Source of the DNA: Ctenosaura bakeri
Taxonomy: Eukaryota > Chordata > Lepidosauria > Squamata > Iguanidae
Assembly (NCBI GenBank): GCA_948474755.1
Contig: CAOLHI010000615.1
Location: 186,001 to 250,000, forward strand
DNA: 64,000 bases
Direction of reading: 5' to 3'
Position numbers and translations under genes: made by a program. Positions 41,363 to 52,175 of this stretch are shown here, in pieces. The notes under the pieces were generated by a model. The model did not search any database, had not been told where the DNA came from, and saw only the letters and a list, made by a program, of their open reading frames with translations. Numbering within the stretch: the stretch's first letter is position 1; every line of letters begins with the position of its first letter.

Positions 41363-41592
41363 GAGCCAGTGTAATGTAGTCGTTTGACCATTGGAACGGG
41401 ATTCTGGAGACCAGGGTTTGAATCCCTGCTGAGGCATGAAAACCCAGTGAGTGATCTTGGGCAAGTCACATTCTCTCAGCCTCATAGGCAGGAGCAAATC
41501 TCCTCTGAACAAATCTTGCAGATAGAACTCTGTGATATGTTTTCCTTAGGAGTGCTGTAAGTCGGAAATGACTTCAGGTGCACCACAATGTG
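41363..41592 (+). mobile_element. Sauria-type SINE, near complete
   Basis: The tRNA-like head (gagccagtgtaatgtagtc, ggtttgaatccctgc as a B-box-like segment) is followed by cttgggcaagtcacattct, tctgaacaaatcttgc and the tail gtaagtcggaaatgacttc. It carries the usual squamate SINE order. Confidence 0.88.
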
Positions 41593-41647
41593 AATCCATC
41601 ATGTGATTTCCCTGGCAGAATTACCTGGGCATAAATGGAAGCTGGGA

Positions 41648-41785
41648 GCCAGTGCAGTGCAGTGATTTGAATGTTGGATTCTAGAGATCAAGGTTTGAAT
41701 CCCCACTCAGTGATGGAGCCTCAGAGGGAGGTAAAGGCAAAGGGAAAGCCCTGAACAAATCTTGCCATAAAAAAAGTGTGTGGAG
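41648..41785 (+). mobile_element. Sauria-type SINE, internally and 3' truncated
   Basis: A head (gagccagtgcagtgcagtg, aaggtttgaatccccactca) is followed by ctgaacaaatcttgccataa. The tail is absent. Confidence 0.75.
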
Positions 41786-43157
41786 GGGGGAGCAAAACAA
41801 CAAATTGAAGCTGGAAACACCCATAGGAGCAGGTAGGAGAGAGAGCAAAGCAGCCTATAGGTAGAGTAGTGGAAGCTGCAACTCAGGGAAGCCTTTTGGG
41901 AGTGGGATCCATATCTACAAGAACATGCACAACAACAAACAAAAGTTTTTTTTACAGTCCATAGGACCCAACATAACGAACATCTGAGTTATACAGTATT
42001 GGGCATAAGAAGGGTACACTTGCTAAAAATAGGATAAAAATGCATAAAATATATTAAAATTATTAGTTAAAATATAGATAGGTGTTCATTAATTCTGTCT
42101 CATTAGCACAATGAAATTGGATTGATTTTGTAGTACATTTTCAAGTATCCTGACATAGTTTAGATGCTTCCTCTCCAATCGTAATAACCAATGACAGAAA
42201 TTTGGCAACTGATAAGGTTATGTTCAGACAAATGTCCTCCAACAGAATTTTTACATAAAACTTTTCTGAATGGCCCAGCATACAGCTCAATACATGTCTG
42301 CAAGAGAAAGCTGGACCTCACTGTGTGTGGGTTTCTCCGGTTCCACAGTAACAGGAGGCCTTTTCGCTTCACAGACCCTGTGCCTTCAGTTGGGGCAACG
42401 ACCTTCCAGAACTTTGCCCCTCTGTCCGACTGTTCACTTGTTTACACATGTTTCATCAACCAACGTCTCTTTCTCCCTCAGAAACTCCCAAGACATGAAA
42501 TGTTTCAGAAACACTGAAAGGGAGGCCTGTGGCAGTGGTCGGGGGAGGGACAAGACAGACTGAGAAGGTGGCAGAGCAAATAAAGGCATTCGGAGGTCCC
42601 TAAAATATAATTCTGGTGGGAGCAAGATTCATTGCTGCCTGCCTCATTGCTGCCTCCCTACCCTCATGTTTGCCCATGGAACCAAACTGTTTGCTTCGCC
42701 AGCCTGCATTTTTTGCTAATGACTTCATACTGCAGGTGAAGAGAGGCACCGAGACAATTTCCCACCTTTGTTTGTTTGTTTCTGAGAAAGAAAAGGGTGA
42801 AGGAAGCACTGGTTCTGAAACTTTGGGGTTTGTTTTGGAGGTTAGATGTAGACCCTGCCTTTCCTGCCAGTGAGCTCAAGCTAGTGTAGAAGGCTCTCCA
42901 CTTTATTCTCACAATAAGCCTGTAAGGTAGATCTGGCGGAAAGAGAACACCTGAAGAAGGAGAAGCAAAGAAGCCCTGTGGGATATTGAAGATTTGAATG
43001 TGTTATTATGCGTAAACTCTCATGGACTGCAGGCCACTTCAGATTCATGGCCTGTTGTCTCACTGGCCGTTTTTTAAACACAAAAGAAACCAGGTGGGGA
43101 TGTGAAACAATAGAAATGCAAGATACAATACAATGGTCATGACATTAACAGTGGTCA
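41786..43157. other. Intergenic, unassigned
   Basis: Open stretches at 42191-42563 and 42616-42912 on both strands lack family motifs. A scrap near 42890-42930 (ttattctcacaataagcctg) resembles an ancient L2/MIR-type repeat. I support no gene here. Confidence 0.4.
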
Positions 43158-43350
43158 GCTGTAAGTGTATGTGTGTACATGTACCTTTACATTGCCTGGC
43201 AACCCTATGAATTTCATAGGGTTTTCTTAGTCAAGGAAGACTCGGAGGTTTTGCCAGTTCCTTCCTTGGCAGTCTCCCATCCAAATACTAGCCAGGGCTG
43301 ACCCTGCTTAACTTTTGAGATCAGATGGGATCTGGTGTGTTTAAGCTATT
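43158..43350 (-). mobile_element. 5S-rRNA-headed SINE
   Basis: The + strand shows the BovB-type tail (tacctttacattgcctggc, aatttcatagggttttctta) and then gtctcccatccaaatactag and ctgaccctgcttaactt. The latter are the complement of 5S rRNA internal-promoter sequence. It is a SINE and not a 5S gene, because the 5S part is diverged and fused to a tail. Confidence 0.8.
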
Positions 43351-43388
43351 TAGACAGCACTTTCAGGGAAATTTGGTTGTCTTGGGAG

Positions 43389-44256
43389 TAGGGATGGGCC
43401 AACTGAATCCTCGAATCATGGGTAAAGATTCAAGATTCCCAATCCGAATCCCTGTGCCAAAATAGGCGAACTGAATCTTTCGAATCCAACTAAATAGATT
43501 GTTGGAGACTGAATACCTGAAAACTCCTGAAAACATAGCAGACCAGGACGCCTAAAAACCTGGGAGACCATACATACAAGGGAGGATAGTAAGTAGATGA
43601 GGTTTTCCCTTGGAGTCATAATGGCCTTTGCTAACAATTTCACAAATTACATCTGGGCTTGTATTCTAAGATATTTGAACATTTCATATTTAAGTTCAGT
43701 ACTCGACTGAAAGCTACAGGCTTGAGATTTTAAGGACAGCTGAAACTTTTCTTTGCTTAGCTCCCCTGCAAACCTCTTTCAGACACAGTTCTGCGATTTG
43801 GAGTTTTACAAGGTGTCACAACCTTCTCTGCCAAAGTCTGCTGGTGCATCATCAATACAAACCCCAGGATGCCAGAAGTAGCTATGCAAAGAAAAACCAG
43901 TTTTGACCTGGATTACCTCTCTACTGTAGTATGTGGCCCTATTTACACAGGCAGGAAAATGTGGCATTAATCCACATTAATCCACAAAAGGCCTTCATGT
44001 CATTTTCAATCTGGAGAGATCGTGAGGCAAAACTAGGACAATTATCCTGGCCAGATTTCTTCAGAGGGAGGTTTGCCTTTGCCTAAACTTTTGCTAAGGC
44101 TGAGAGAGTGTGTCGTGCCCAAGATTATCCTTCTTTCCCCTGCTTTTTAAACTTACTTTTAAAAAAGGATTTGAAAGATTCGAGATTCGTGGATTCCCAG
44201 AACCTTCCAGAGATTTGGATCCAGATTCAGAAAATTCTGGATTCGTCCTAACTCTA
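43389..44256. mobile_element. hAT-type DNA element with 8-bp duplication
   Basis: The ends TAGGGATGGGCCAACTGAAT and the complement of ATTCGTCCTAACTCTA form the inverted repeat. An identical octamer, CTTGGGAG, flanks it at 43381-43388 and 44257-44264. Sub-terminal aatcc/gattc motifs repeat in both orientations, as often seen in hAT ends. No transposase is present. Confidence 0.82.
44010..44125 (-). mobile_element. Sauria SINE fragment inside the hAT element
   Basis: The + strand shows ggccagatttcttcagagg, aggtttgcctttgcc and aggctgagagagtgtg, the complement of the middle of the Sauria SINE. Head and tail are missing. Confidence 0.65.
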
Positions 44257-44264
44257 CTTGGGAG

Positions 44265-45116
44265 GGTTAGACTTTGGCAGGACAAAAAAAGCATACATTC
44301 ACAGTTACATAGCAAATAAAACACAACATAAAAATACTGAAAATGTTTTAAATGTATGCCATAGATAGATAGTAAATAGAGATATATGTGATCCTGAATA
44401 ACGGTCATAAATATTCTGTAAATATCTCCCTAGATGGTGCTCTATCTTAGTGGACATAGAGATATTTCACAAGGCAATACTTTTAAGGAAATCTGACTAG
44501 AGGTCTGGCGTCCCATATTGCTTGTCTTTCTACACAAACTGGAGTTGGTGAAGAAGGAGCGGGAAATGAACAAATAAAAACACTCCTCAGGTAAAACAGC
44601 AAGAGGATGAAACCTGAATGGATTGCTTCCAGCAAACCTTATCAGAATCTCAACACAGTAGCACTAGTAATATACTTACTTTCATCCCACTCTATTAGCT
44701 TGGGCACCTGAATTTGGAAATCAGGCCCCGTTAGTCCTTGGATGGGGAGAGGAAATCGTGATCTTCAGGTGGGGCTAGAGAAGATCCCAGTGGTGTGACT
44801 GTTCAAGGCATTTTACTGTATTCCTATGTACAGTTCTACTTACATGTATATTATTGAACGTTAGCACTAAGTGTGCTCATTTAGTCCCAGGCCTGAACAA
44901 CATGTGCACTGTAGAGTATTGTTATCTCATTCCTTGTGCTGAGAGGGTGGGGTGTGGGATGGGACTGACGGATGGTCACCTCATACTTCATTGACCCCAT
45001 TCCCTCCACTTCCATGTTATTTTAAGCTTTGTGGACTCTGCCACAGATTTGGAGAAAACATTAATTAGGAAGGACGAAAAGAAAGTACTTTTCCTTTGGA
45101 ACTCTTCAATCTTTCA
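44265..45116. other. Intergenic, unassigned
   Basis: About 850 bases between the hAT element and the DIRS element. I see nothing recognisable. Confidence 0.4.
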
Positions 45117-45245
45117 GTTCTTCTTCGTGGTCTCTGTGCCTCACACATTAGGAGCTTCCGTGCGTGCGCGGTAGCGTTCGGAAGATTCTAGAGCTTTGCA
45201 GCTTGGCAGGAACCCCTTCCCCATGTCGGTACTGTGCATGCTCCT
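45117..45245 (+). repeat. DIRS left inverted terminal repeat
   Basis: From gttcttcttcgtggtctctg through cctcacacattaggagcttc and gttcggaagattctagagct to ccccttccccatg, it is the reverse complement of the right end at 51120-51258. The outermost bases differ, and the right copy extends further. Confidence 0.85.
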
Positions 45246-45521
45246 CCCACCGAGCAATGGTCACTCCTCAGTTCTTTCTCGTCCACCGTCGCAAACGGAA
45301 GGTTCTTGCTTCTTCGCTTGCTTTTGCTTGGTTTTTTTTCAGATTTGCTTGGCTTTACCGACTGTTTGGACTGGTTTTGGACTCGCCTCTTGGATTTCGG
45401 ACTTATTTCTGGTAATTGGACCCTTTCTTTCCCCCCCGTCTTTGTCGTCTTTCTTCATTCTCAGCTATTCTTCATCTCTTTGTTTCTTCTCCTTTCTATG
45501 TCAGTACTCTTTAAGAAGTGA

Positions 45522-47734
45522 GTGACCTGCGGACGGAAGGTTGCTGTCAACGACAACCACTCCCAGTGTCTCTTCTGTCTGGGCGAGACCCACAACACTC
45601 GGTCTTGCTCGACCTGCCGTGAGTTTACCTCCCAGACCCTTCGGAACCAGGCGTCGTGCCTTAAATCCTACTGCTGGGAGCAGTCTCTGAGGGCGAGGGA
45701 GGAACCACCACGTGCGATGGCCGAGACATCGGGAGCGAGAGCGACCTTGTCACCTGCGGCATTGGCGGTTGCCGTTCCGTCCGTAGCATCAGTACTGGGC
45801 TTGGTACCGACGTCGAAGACACCAATCTCTGCTCTTCCAAGGATCCCCAAGTTGTCGGTGGCGGCCAAGACATCTAAGGGGACCCCTTCGACTTCTAAAG
45901 CCTCCGATCCAGCGAGGCCTCTCACAGCGGCGCAGAAGAAGCACCCTGCTTCTGATGCTGCGAAGGAGAAGGAGAAGAGACGGAAGGAGAAGCATCGTTC
46001 TCCACCCCGTGAGGCTCGTCCTCCTACTCCACCACTTACCCAGCTCCCTGAAGATCTGAGGGAGCTGTTGGAGCCAGAGGAGGCCATCGAGCTATCCAAT
46101 GAGGAGCATACCATGGAGGTTCTGGCCTCGGAGGAACCGCCCGTCTTAACGGTGGTGGAGCCCCTGCCGAGTCACTGAAGTGCAGCCGACTGTTGGGAGG
46201 AGGTGATGGTACACCACCAGCCCTCACCCAGGCACTGCTCGGCCTTGGGCAGAAGTGATTCCCTCTCTCCAGAGAGGAGAGTCTGGCCACCATCACCATG
46301 GCGTCGAGAGGTGCGTGAGGAGCCTACCCACTCCCACCGTTCCTCTAACTCCCCCTACACCTCCGCCTCACACATTGCTAGGCGTGAGCGTGAACCTGAG
46401 TGGAGGGAGTATCCAGCGTCGTACCGATCCCATTCACCATCCTATCAGGATCGGTACCACCCTGATGCCAGGCATTGGGTGCCCTACAGGTGATCTCACT
46501 CACTGACTAGGGAACATCGGCACGAGCGATCCCAGAGCCGCTCTCCGTCCCTGCGCTACCAGAAGTCACAGGAGCCCTCGCCACGCTATCGGGCCATCTC
46601 GCTGCCTCCAAGGGTGACGTTGATCGCCACGCGCCCCTGAAAACCACCTCTGCACAGGTGTCGTGACCGAGTACGACTGTAACCCAAGCGGCCAAATCAG
46701 TCCGGCCTGCAGTCGTTCCGATCTCATCTGTGGTGGCCCAACCAGCTACAACGATCACCACCTCATCTACACTACCGGCGGCAGCGCTGGAGACTCCCTT
46801 GGTGCCAGTCTGGAAGTCTCCTCGACGCTTGTCTACGGAGAGGTCTCCGGAAAGATCTCCAGAGAGGTCTCCGACCCCGTCTTCTCATTCGTATGATTCG
46901 GAGTCGGAGTCGGAGGACTCAGCGTCGTCTCACAAGTCGCCTCCCCTGGGGTTTGGTGAGCCAGTCCCGGAGTCGGCACCTGAGGACGTACAACAGTTCT
47001 CGGCCATCCTTCTCCAGATGGCGGCGACCTTGGGCCTTAAGGTTGCGGAGCCGGAGCCAGAGGAAGAGGACCCGGTCTTCCAGTACGTGGAATCTCGGCA
47101 GCCGACCACCACTCCGATTCCCGTATTGCCGAAGATTATGAAGGCCATCAAACAACCTTGGGCCAAGCCGGCGTCCGCTCAGCCTATTCCTCATCGGCTG
47201 GAGCACCTGTACTGGATGCAGAAAGAGAAGGCGGAGTTCCTCTTCAGCCATCCGGTACCAAACTCCATTGTTGTGGAGTTGGCCCAGACGAAGGGAGACA
47301 ACAGGGCACATACTACGCAGCTGGACCGCAAGGGACAAAAGTTGGACACCTTCGGGAGGAGGTTTTACACCGCCTCCTCCTTGATCACCCGGGTGTCCAA
47401 CACACAGGCCTGCCTCGCGGCATATCTTCGCAACATCCTGGACCGGTTTGCTCCTCTCTTGGCCGCCCTACCGAAGGACAATCGCCCGGCTGCTAGTCAG
47501 CTCCTGAATGAAGCGGTGGCGATTGCAAACCAGCAAATCGTCTCCTCGAAGCACACCGTGGAGGTAGCTTCGAGGGTGATGGTAGGCTCGGTGGCACTTC
47601 GTCGACATGCCTGGCTGCGGTCGTCGGGACTGCAGGAGGACAGCCGGAGGCGGATTGAGGATCTCCCCTTCAATGGGCAAGGTCTCTTCAACTCCATGAC
47701 GGACGAGACCATGGACTGCATGGTCAAGGCCTGA
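45522..47734 (+). pseudogene. DIRS gag, interrupted
   Basis: The first frame (from 45522) begins MTCGRKVAVNDNHSQCLFCL, followed by a C-x2-C...H...C segment typical of the DIRS gag start. It stops at 46178, reopens in the same frame at 46203-46493, and resumes in another frame at 46730-47734. The last part has Ser/Glu/Pro-rich repeats and a conserved helical region (FGRRFYTASSLITRVSN). At least one stop and one frameshift make it non-functional. Confidence 0.85.
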
Positions 47735-47959
47735 TTAACGGCCAAGATGATGGGGTTGAACCAGCCATCCCAGGCTCTTTGGTCCGCGGCCCCGCAGCCA
47801 TCTTGGCACCGGTCCTCCGTCTCGTCGTTTCAACAGCGGTCCACGCACTCCAGCCAGTCCAGGCCATCGACCACCTCCTCGGCACAAAGATCATTCAGAC
47901 GACACCCAGCCTCATCGTTGAAGAAGTCTTCATCTGAGGCAAAGTCCCGATTTTGAGGA

Positions 47960-48757
47960 ACTTCGCAGGTCACCACCACTCCCAATCTTCAGCCTGCCAG
48001 CAGCCCTCCGAGATCAGCCAGGCCTGGCCACACACCTCGCCACGTGGCGCCATGTCACCATGGATTCTTGGGTACTTTCCATCATCCGTCTTGGCTACAC
48101 CATAGAATTTCAAGATACTCCACCGCGAGGTGTCTATCTTTCCACCCCGGCCAGCCCGGCCCTGCTGGAAGATGTCCAGTGCCTCCTTCAAAAGGGAGTG
48201 ATCGAGGAACTTCTGCCTGCAGCCAGCAACACTGGCTTCTTCTCCCGGTACTTCACGGTACCGAAGGCGGACGAACTTTGCGGCCCATCCTGGACCTCAG
48301 GGGCGTGAACGACTACATCCGCCCCAGGAAGTTCAAAATGGTGACACTATCCTCGATCCTACCTTTCCTTCGCTGAGGGGACTGGTTCACCTCCATTGAT
48401 CTCAAGGACGCTTATTTTCACATCGCCATTCGCCCCCAGCACATGCGGTACTTAAGATTCGCAGTCGACGGCAACTGCTACCAGTACAGAGTGCTGCCGT
48501 TCGGTCTCTCCACCACACCCAGGGTCTTCATCAAATGCATGGCCCCGGTGTTATCCTATCTACGAACGAAGGGCGTTTCTGTTTATCCATACCTGGATGA
48601 TTGGCTATTGGTGGCGTCCTACAGACAGAAAATTTACAATGACATTCACTGGACTCTGATGCTCCTGACCCATCTCGGGCTCCGGGTCAACCTGAAGAAG
48701 TCCCACCTCGAGCCGGTGAGGGTGCTCAACTTCATCGGCACAACACTGTGGACTTGA
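47960..48757 (+). pseudogene. DIRS reverse transcriptase, interrupted
   Basis: The region reads ARFTVPKAD-like YFTVPKADE, LRPILDLRGVNDYIRP, FTSIDLKDAYFHIAI, YRVLPFGLSTTPRVF and the catalytic YPYLDDWLLVAS (YLDD codons 48590-48601). A frame change lies near 48275, a TGA at 48374-48376, and another shift near 48745. Confidence 0.88.
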
Positions 48758-49872
48758 TATCGGCCAGAGCCTACCTGCCAATAGAGCGAGAACGGACGCT
48801 GCACCGAGCCGCGTTGGCAGCCTACAACGCTTCGATGCTGTCAGCCAGGAGGATTCAGCAGCTCCTCGGCTACATGGCTTCCACCACCGCCGTGACCTAC
48901 CTCTCCAAGCTCCGTGCCAGACCGCTCCAGTACTGGTTTGTCCAAGCTTTCAACCCGCTACAAGACGACCAGAGACTGCGATTCCGGCTGCCCTCACAGA
49001 TTCAATCGTTTCTCCTGTGGTGGCAGTCCTATGACCACCTCCTGTCGGGGATGCCCTTTCGGGAGCAAACTCTGCAGGTCACGGTGATCACAGACGCTTC
49101 CCTCTACGGGTGGGGAGCTCACTGCGACGATCTCAGAGTCCAGGGTCGGTGGATGGACGACAAGACCATTCTCCACATCAACGCTCTCGAGCTGCTCGCC
49201 CTCTTCAAAGCTCTGAGGGCGTTTCGACATCTCCTAACGGACCGCACGGTGCTGATCCTTACGGACAATACAACGGTGGTCTGCTATGTCAACAGGCAGG
49301 TAGGCACGCATTCCACCACTCTGCTCAACATAGCCATCGATCTCTGGAACTGGTGCGTCACATTGAAGATCCATCCGGTGGCCGTTCACCTGGCCGGGCA
49401 GGAGAACACCACAGCGGACGCCCTCAGCAGGGACACCTCTTGCCACCACAAGTGGTCCCTCTCCAGCAGTGCGTTCCAGATGATCCGAGACCACTGGGGC
49501 GAGCCGACTATCGATCTCTTCGCAACCAGTGAGAATGCGAAGTGCCGCCGCTTCTGTTCCAGGGCCGGTTGTGATCGAGGTTCCATGGGCAACGCCTTCC
49601 AGTTCAGGTGGAACAAGGGGCTCCTATATGCGTTCCCGCCGTTCCACCTCCTCGGTCGAGTGATATCGAAGATCCTAGCCAACCAAGCAGACGTCGTCCT
49701 CGTAGCCTCGTACTGGCCAAGGCAGCAGTGGTTCGCTCCCCTGCTCCAGGCCATGCGCGACCGAATTCTCAGGCTCCCGTCATCGCCGGACCTGCTGTCC
49801 CACTCCAACGGCCTTGTATTCCACCCAGACCTGTCGCTTTTGGCCCTCCATTCCTGGAGGATATCGCCGTAG
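48748..49872 (+). CDS. DIRS RNase H and methylase-like (Dam-type) domains
   Basis: An open stretch of about 374 codons continues the polyprotein after the RT. RNase H motifs appear as VTVITDASLYGWGAHCDD, HINALELLALFKALRAF, LILTDNTTVVCYVN and AGQENTTADALSRD, which carry the catalytic acidic residues. Downstream, TIDLFATSENAKCRRF and LLYAFPPFHLLGRVISKI with VVLVASYWPRQQWF are the Dam-like domain characteristic of DIRS-order pol. The start is only the point where the shifted frame opens. It overlaps the recombinase frame. Confidence 0.88.
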   Translation: MDLISARAYLPIERERTLHRAALAAYNASMLSARRIQQLLGYMASTTAVTYLSKLRARPLQYWFVQAFNPLQDDQRLRFRLPSQIQSFLLWWQSYDHLLSGMPFREQTLQVTVITDASLYGWGAHCDDLRVQGRWMDDKTILHINALELLALFKALRAFRHLLTDRTVLILTDNTTVVCYVNRQVGTHSTTLLNIAIDLWNWCVTLKIHPVAVHLAGQENTTADALSRDTSCHHKWSLSSSAFQMIRDHWGEPTIDLFATSENAKCRRFCSRAGCDRGSMGNAFQFRWNKGLLYAFPPFHLLGRVISKILANQADVVLVASYWPRQQWFAPLLQAMRDRILRLPSSPDLLSHSNGLVFHPDLSLLALHSWRISP

Positions 49873-50885
49873 CCGACCCTATCATTGGTAACGTCTTGAC
49901 AGCAGCCAGGAAGGAGTTGACACGCCGCAACTACCACTACAAGTGGCAGCACTTCGCCGCCTTTGCTGAAGAAAGGAGAGAGACGGTGTCGCCTATCAAC
50001 TTGCCTACCGTGCTCCACTTCCTACTGCACATTCGACAGCAAGGCTTGACCTTCCCGTTGCTGAAGGTGTATCTCGCTGCTATCGTGGCATACCAACCGC
50101 CACGATCCCCGTCGGCAGCTCTCTTTCGAGACGGTATCGTCAAGCAGTTCATGAAGGGCCTGCAGCACATGTACCCGCCAGTATTGCCGCTGCTACCACT
50201 GTGGTCGTTATCCTTGGTGCTATTGCAGCTCACGAGACCGCCCTTTGAGCCCATGGCGACTGCTGATGACAGGTTGCTTACTTTAAAGACTGCCTTCCTG
50301 GTGGCTGTCACCTCGGCCAGACGAGCAGAGGAGCTGACAGCCTTACGATCGGACGAGCCCTACCTCATCTTTCACAGAGACAAGGTGGTACTTCGACCAG
50401 ACATTTCTTTTTTGCCAAAGGTGGTGTCCAGTTTCCATCTCAGCCAGGACATCATCCTGCTGACATTCTTTCTGGTCCCGACGACACCGCTGGAGTGGTC
50501 TCTACACTCCTTAGATGTTCGTCAGGCACTGGCATTTTACAAGGACAGGACTGCCCCCTTCAGACAGACTCTGCACCTTTTTGTGTGCTATGGCAGGCGT
50601 CGAAGGGGTCACAAGGTGTCCACCCAGCGCTTCTCCAAGTGGGTGGTACAGACTATACAGCTGGCATATGAGCTCGCCAGGAAGCCTCCGCCAGCCTTCC
50701 TTCGGGCTCATTCTACCAGAGCCGTGGAGACATCTGCAGCCCTCCTGAGAAGAGTTGACCTGCATGAACTCTGCCATGTGGCGACCTGGTCTCAACCATC
50801 GACCTTCGTGCGCCACTATAGGCTCAACTGTCGGTTGCGCAGGGATGCTCAGTTTGGACGCAAAGTGTTGGCTTCCGTTCTCTAG
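49608..50885 (+). CDS. DIRS tyrosine recombinase, open reading frame intact
   Basis: A 425-codon uninterrupted frame overlaps the RNase H/methylase frame by about 265 bases in a different register, a DIRS hallmark. The tyrosine-recombinase residues are all present: Arg in SARRAEEL (codons 238-239), HSTR (codons 368-371) and the nucleophile Tyr in RHY (codon 404). It has an N-terminal SAM-like domain (RKELTRRNYHYKWQHFAAFA). No ATG occurs near its 5' end, so translation probably depends on the upstream frame. It would integrate the circular DNA intermediate. The end at TAG 50883-50885 is followed by the internal complementary region. Confidence 0.9.
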   Translation: MEQGAPICVPAVPPPRSSDIEDPSQPSRRRPRSLVLAKAAVVRSPAPGHARPNSQAPVIAGPAVPLQRPCIPPRPVAFGPPFLEDIAVADPIIGNVLTAARKELTRRNYHYKWQHFAAFAEERRETVSPINLPTVLHFLLHIRQQGLTFPLLKVYLAAIVAYQPPRSPSAALFRDGIVKQFMKGLQHMYPPVLPLLPLWSLSLVLLQLTRPPFEPMATADDRLLTLKTAFLVAVTSARRAEELTALRSDEPYLIFHRDKVVLRPDISFLPKVVSSFHLSQDIILLTFFLVPTTPLEWSLHSLDVRQALAFYKDRTAPFRQTLHLFVCYGRRRRGHKVSTQRFSKWVVQTIQLAYELARKPPPAFLRAHSTRAVETSAALLRRVDLHELCHVATWSQPSTFVRHYRLNCRLRRDAQFGRKVLASVL

Positions 50886-50929
50886 GACCTGACCCGCCAT
50901 CCAACCGGTAAGCTACACAGTCTCCTAGT

Positions 50930-51025
50930 GTATGAAGGCACAGAGACCATGAAGAAGAAGAACAGGTTGCTTATCTGTAACTGTGGTTCTTCAAGTGGTC
51001 ATCTGTACCCTCACTCACACCCGCC
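50930..51025 (+). repeat. DIRS internal complementary region
   Basis: The first part (ggcacagagaccatgaagaa) is complementary to the left terminus and the second part (caggttgcttatctgtaact, then gtggttcttcaagtggtcat) is complementary to the right terminus. They are joined head to tail. This arrangement is known from DIRS1 and underlies its circular-intermediate replication model. Confidence 0.8.
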
Positions 51026-51119
51026 CTGCCTTCCCCTCTTTTTCAGGTCCCTGTGTTTCTACGGTGGACTACAGAACTGAGGAGCGACCGTTGCTCGGTG
51101 GGAGGAGCATGCGCAGTAC

Positions 51120-51258
51120 CGGCATGGGGGAGGGGTTCCCACCAAGCTACTAAGCTCTAGAATCTTCCGAACGCTACTACGCACGCGCGAAAGCTCCTAA
51201 TGTGTGAGGAAACAGATGACCACTCGAAGAACTACAGTTACAGGTAAGCAACCTGTTC
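51120..51258 (+). repeat. DIRS right inverted terminal repeat
   Basis: From catgggggaggggttcccac through ctctagaatcttccgaacgc and aagctcctaatgtgtgagg to agttacaggtaagcaacctg, it is the inverted match of the left end with an outer extension of roughly 25 bases. Confidence 0.85.
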
Positions 51259-51375
51259 TTTTTCTTCCTTCATTGTTCTGTAAGTCAGAAGTGGAGGGCT
51301 GGTAGCCCTTTAGCTGTTGCTGTGCTGCAGTTCCCATCATCATCTGGAAGGCTACCAATTCTCCATCCTATAAGT

Positions 51376-52175
51376 CAGTGGCTCTCAACCTGGGAGTCGG
51401 GACCCCTTTGGGGGTCGCATGACCATTTCACAGGGGTCGCCGCTCCTCAATCCTGCCCCCCCTTTTAAAAGAAAGTGGCCTCACAGCCAATGGGAGCAGT
51501 GCTTCTGAGACCCCTGCGCTGGGGTTCAAACTGCAAACCCCAGGATTCCATAGGATGGTGAAAGTGGAATAATAGTGCTATAACAGTTTAGTGCAGAAAT
51601 AGCCAGGATGACTTTCTCCTCTCGCTTTTGTTGTGCGTGGACCCTTGGCGCTTGCCACATGCACGTGTTGTGTTCTTCGCCCTGACTGTCTTGCATTCCT
51701 CGCTTTTTGTATGTTCAGCATCCGCACTCCCTTTAAGGGAGGGAGGAAGGGAGGGAGTGAAACAAAACGCGTCTGCTTATGCTGCCGCCATCTTTCCTCT
51801 CTCCCTGTCCTTTCTTCCCTGCGCCTCGTGTAAAATACGGCCTGTTTCGGCATTGCCTTTGGGAGTGACTGGCTTTTTGAACTGTGGAAACCCAACATTC
51901 AGAACTAGAACTACTGCCTTAATTCTGACATTGATGGACGCTTTCTGTGCTTAAAAAAGGGGGGAAGGTTACCATTTTTAGGCATTAGAAGTCTATCCAG
52001 AGCAGTGATTTAGGGCAGTGTTTCCAATCTATTTGATGTTGGAAATAACTAACTAACTAACTAAATAATAAATAAATAAATAAAAAATAACGAAAATGAT
52101 TTTATGGTTGGGGGTCACCACAACACGAGGAACTGTATTAAGGGGTCGCGGCATTAGGAAGGTTGAGGACCACTG
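51376..52175 (-). mobile_element. SPIN-like hAT element, non-autonomous, 800 bp
   Basis: The terminal repeats are CAGTGGCTCTCAACCTGGGA and, on the other strand, CAGTGGTCCTCAACCTTCCT. The octamer CTATAAGT is duplicated at 51368-51375 and 52176-52183. The right end (complement: cctaatgccgcgacccctta) and the left end (gtcgggacccctttgggggt) match SPACE INVADERS (SPIN) hAT termini as I know them, which sets the minus orientation. The interior differs from SPIN and carries a palindromic-MITE scrap and an (AAAT)n-like run at 52046-52090. Confidence 0.85.

Larger units (their letters stand above)
45117..51258 (+). mobile_element. DIRS-type retrotransposon, nearly full length
   Basis: The element is about 6.1 kb, the usual DIRS size, and far richer in G+C than its surroundings. 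It has gag, RT/RNase H/methylase-like and tyrosine-recombinase regions in DIRS order. Inverted terminal repeats lie at 45117-45240 and 51120-51258 (shared cctcacacattaggagctt, gcgttcggaagattctagag). An internal complementary region at about 50930-51025 joins sequence complementary to both ends. There is no target duplication, as expected for recombinase-mediated insertion. Gag and RT are interrupted and the recombinase is open. Confidence 0.92.

Noticed and set aside
42191..42912. Possible protein-coding gene from overlapping open stretches on both strands
   Set aside because: There is no domain, no splice context and no conserved motif. Open frames on both strands suggest composition.
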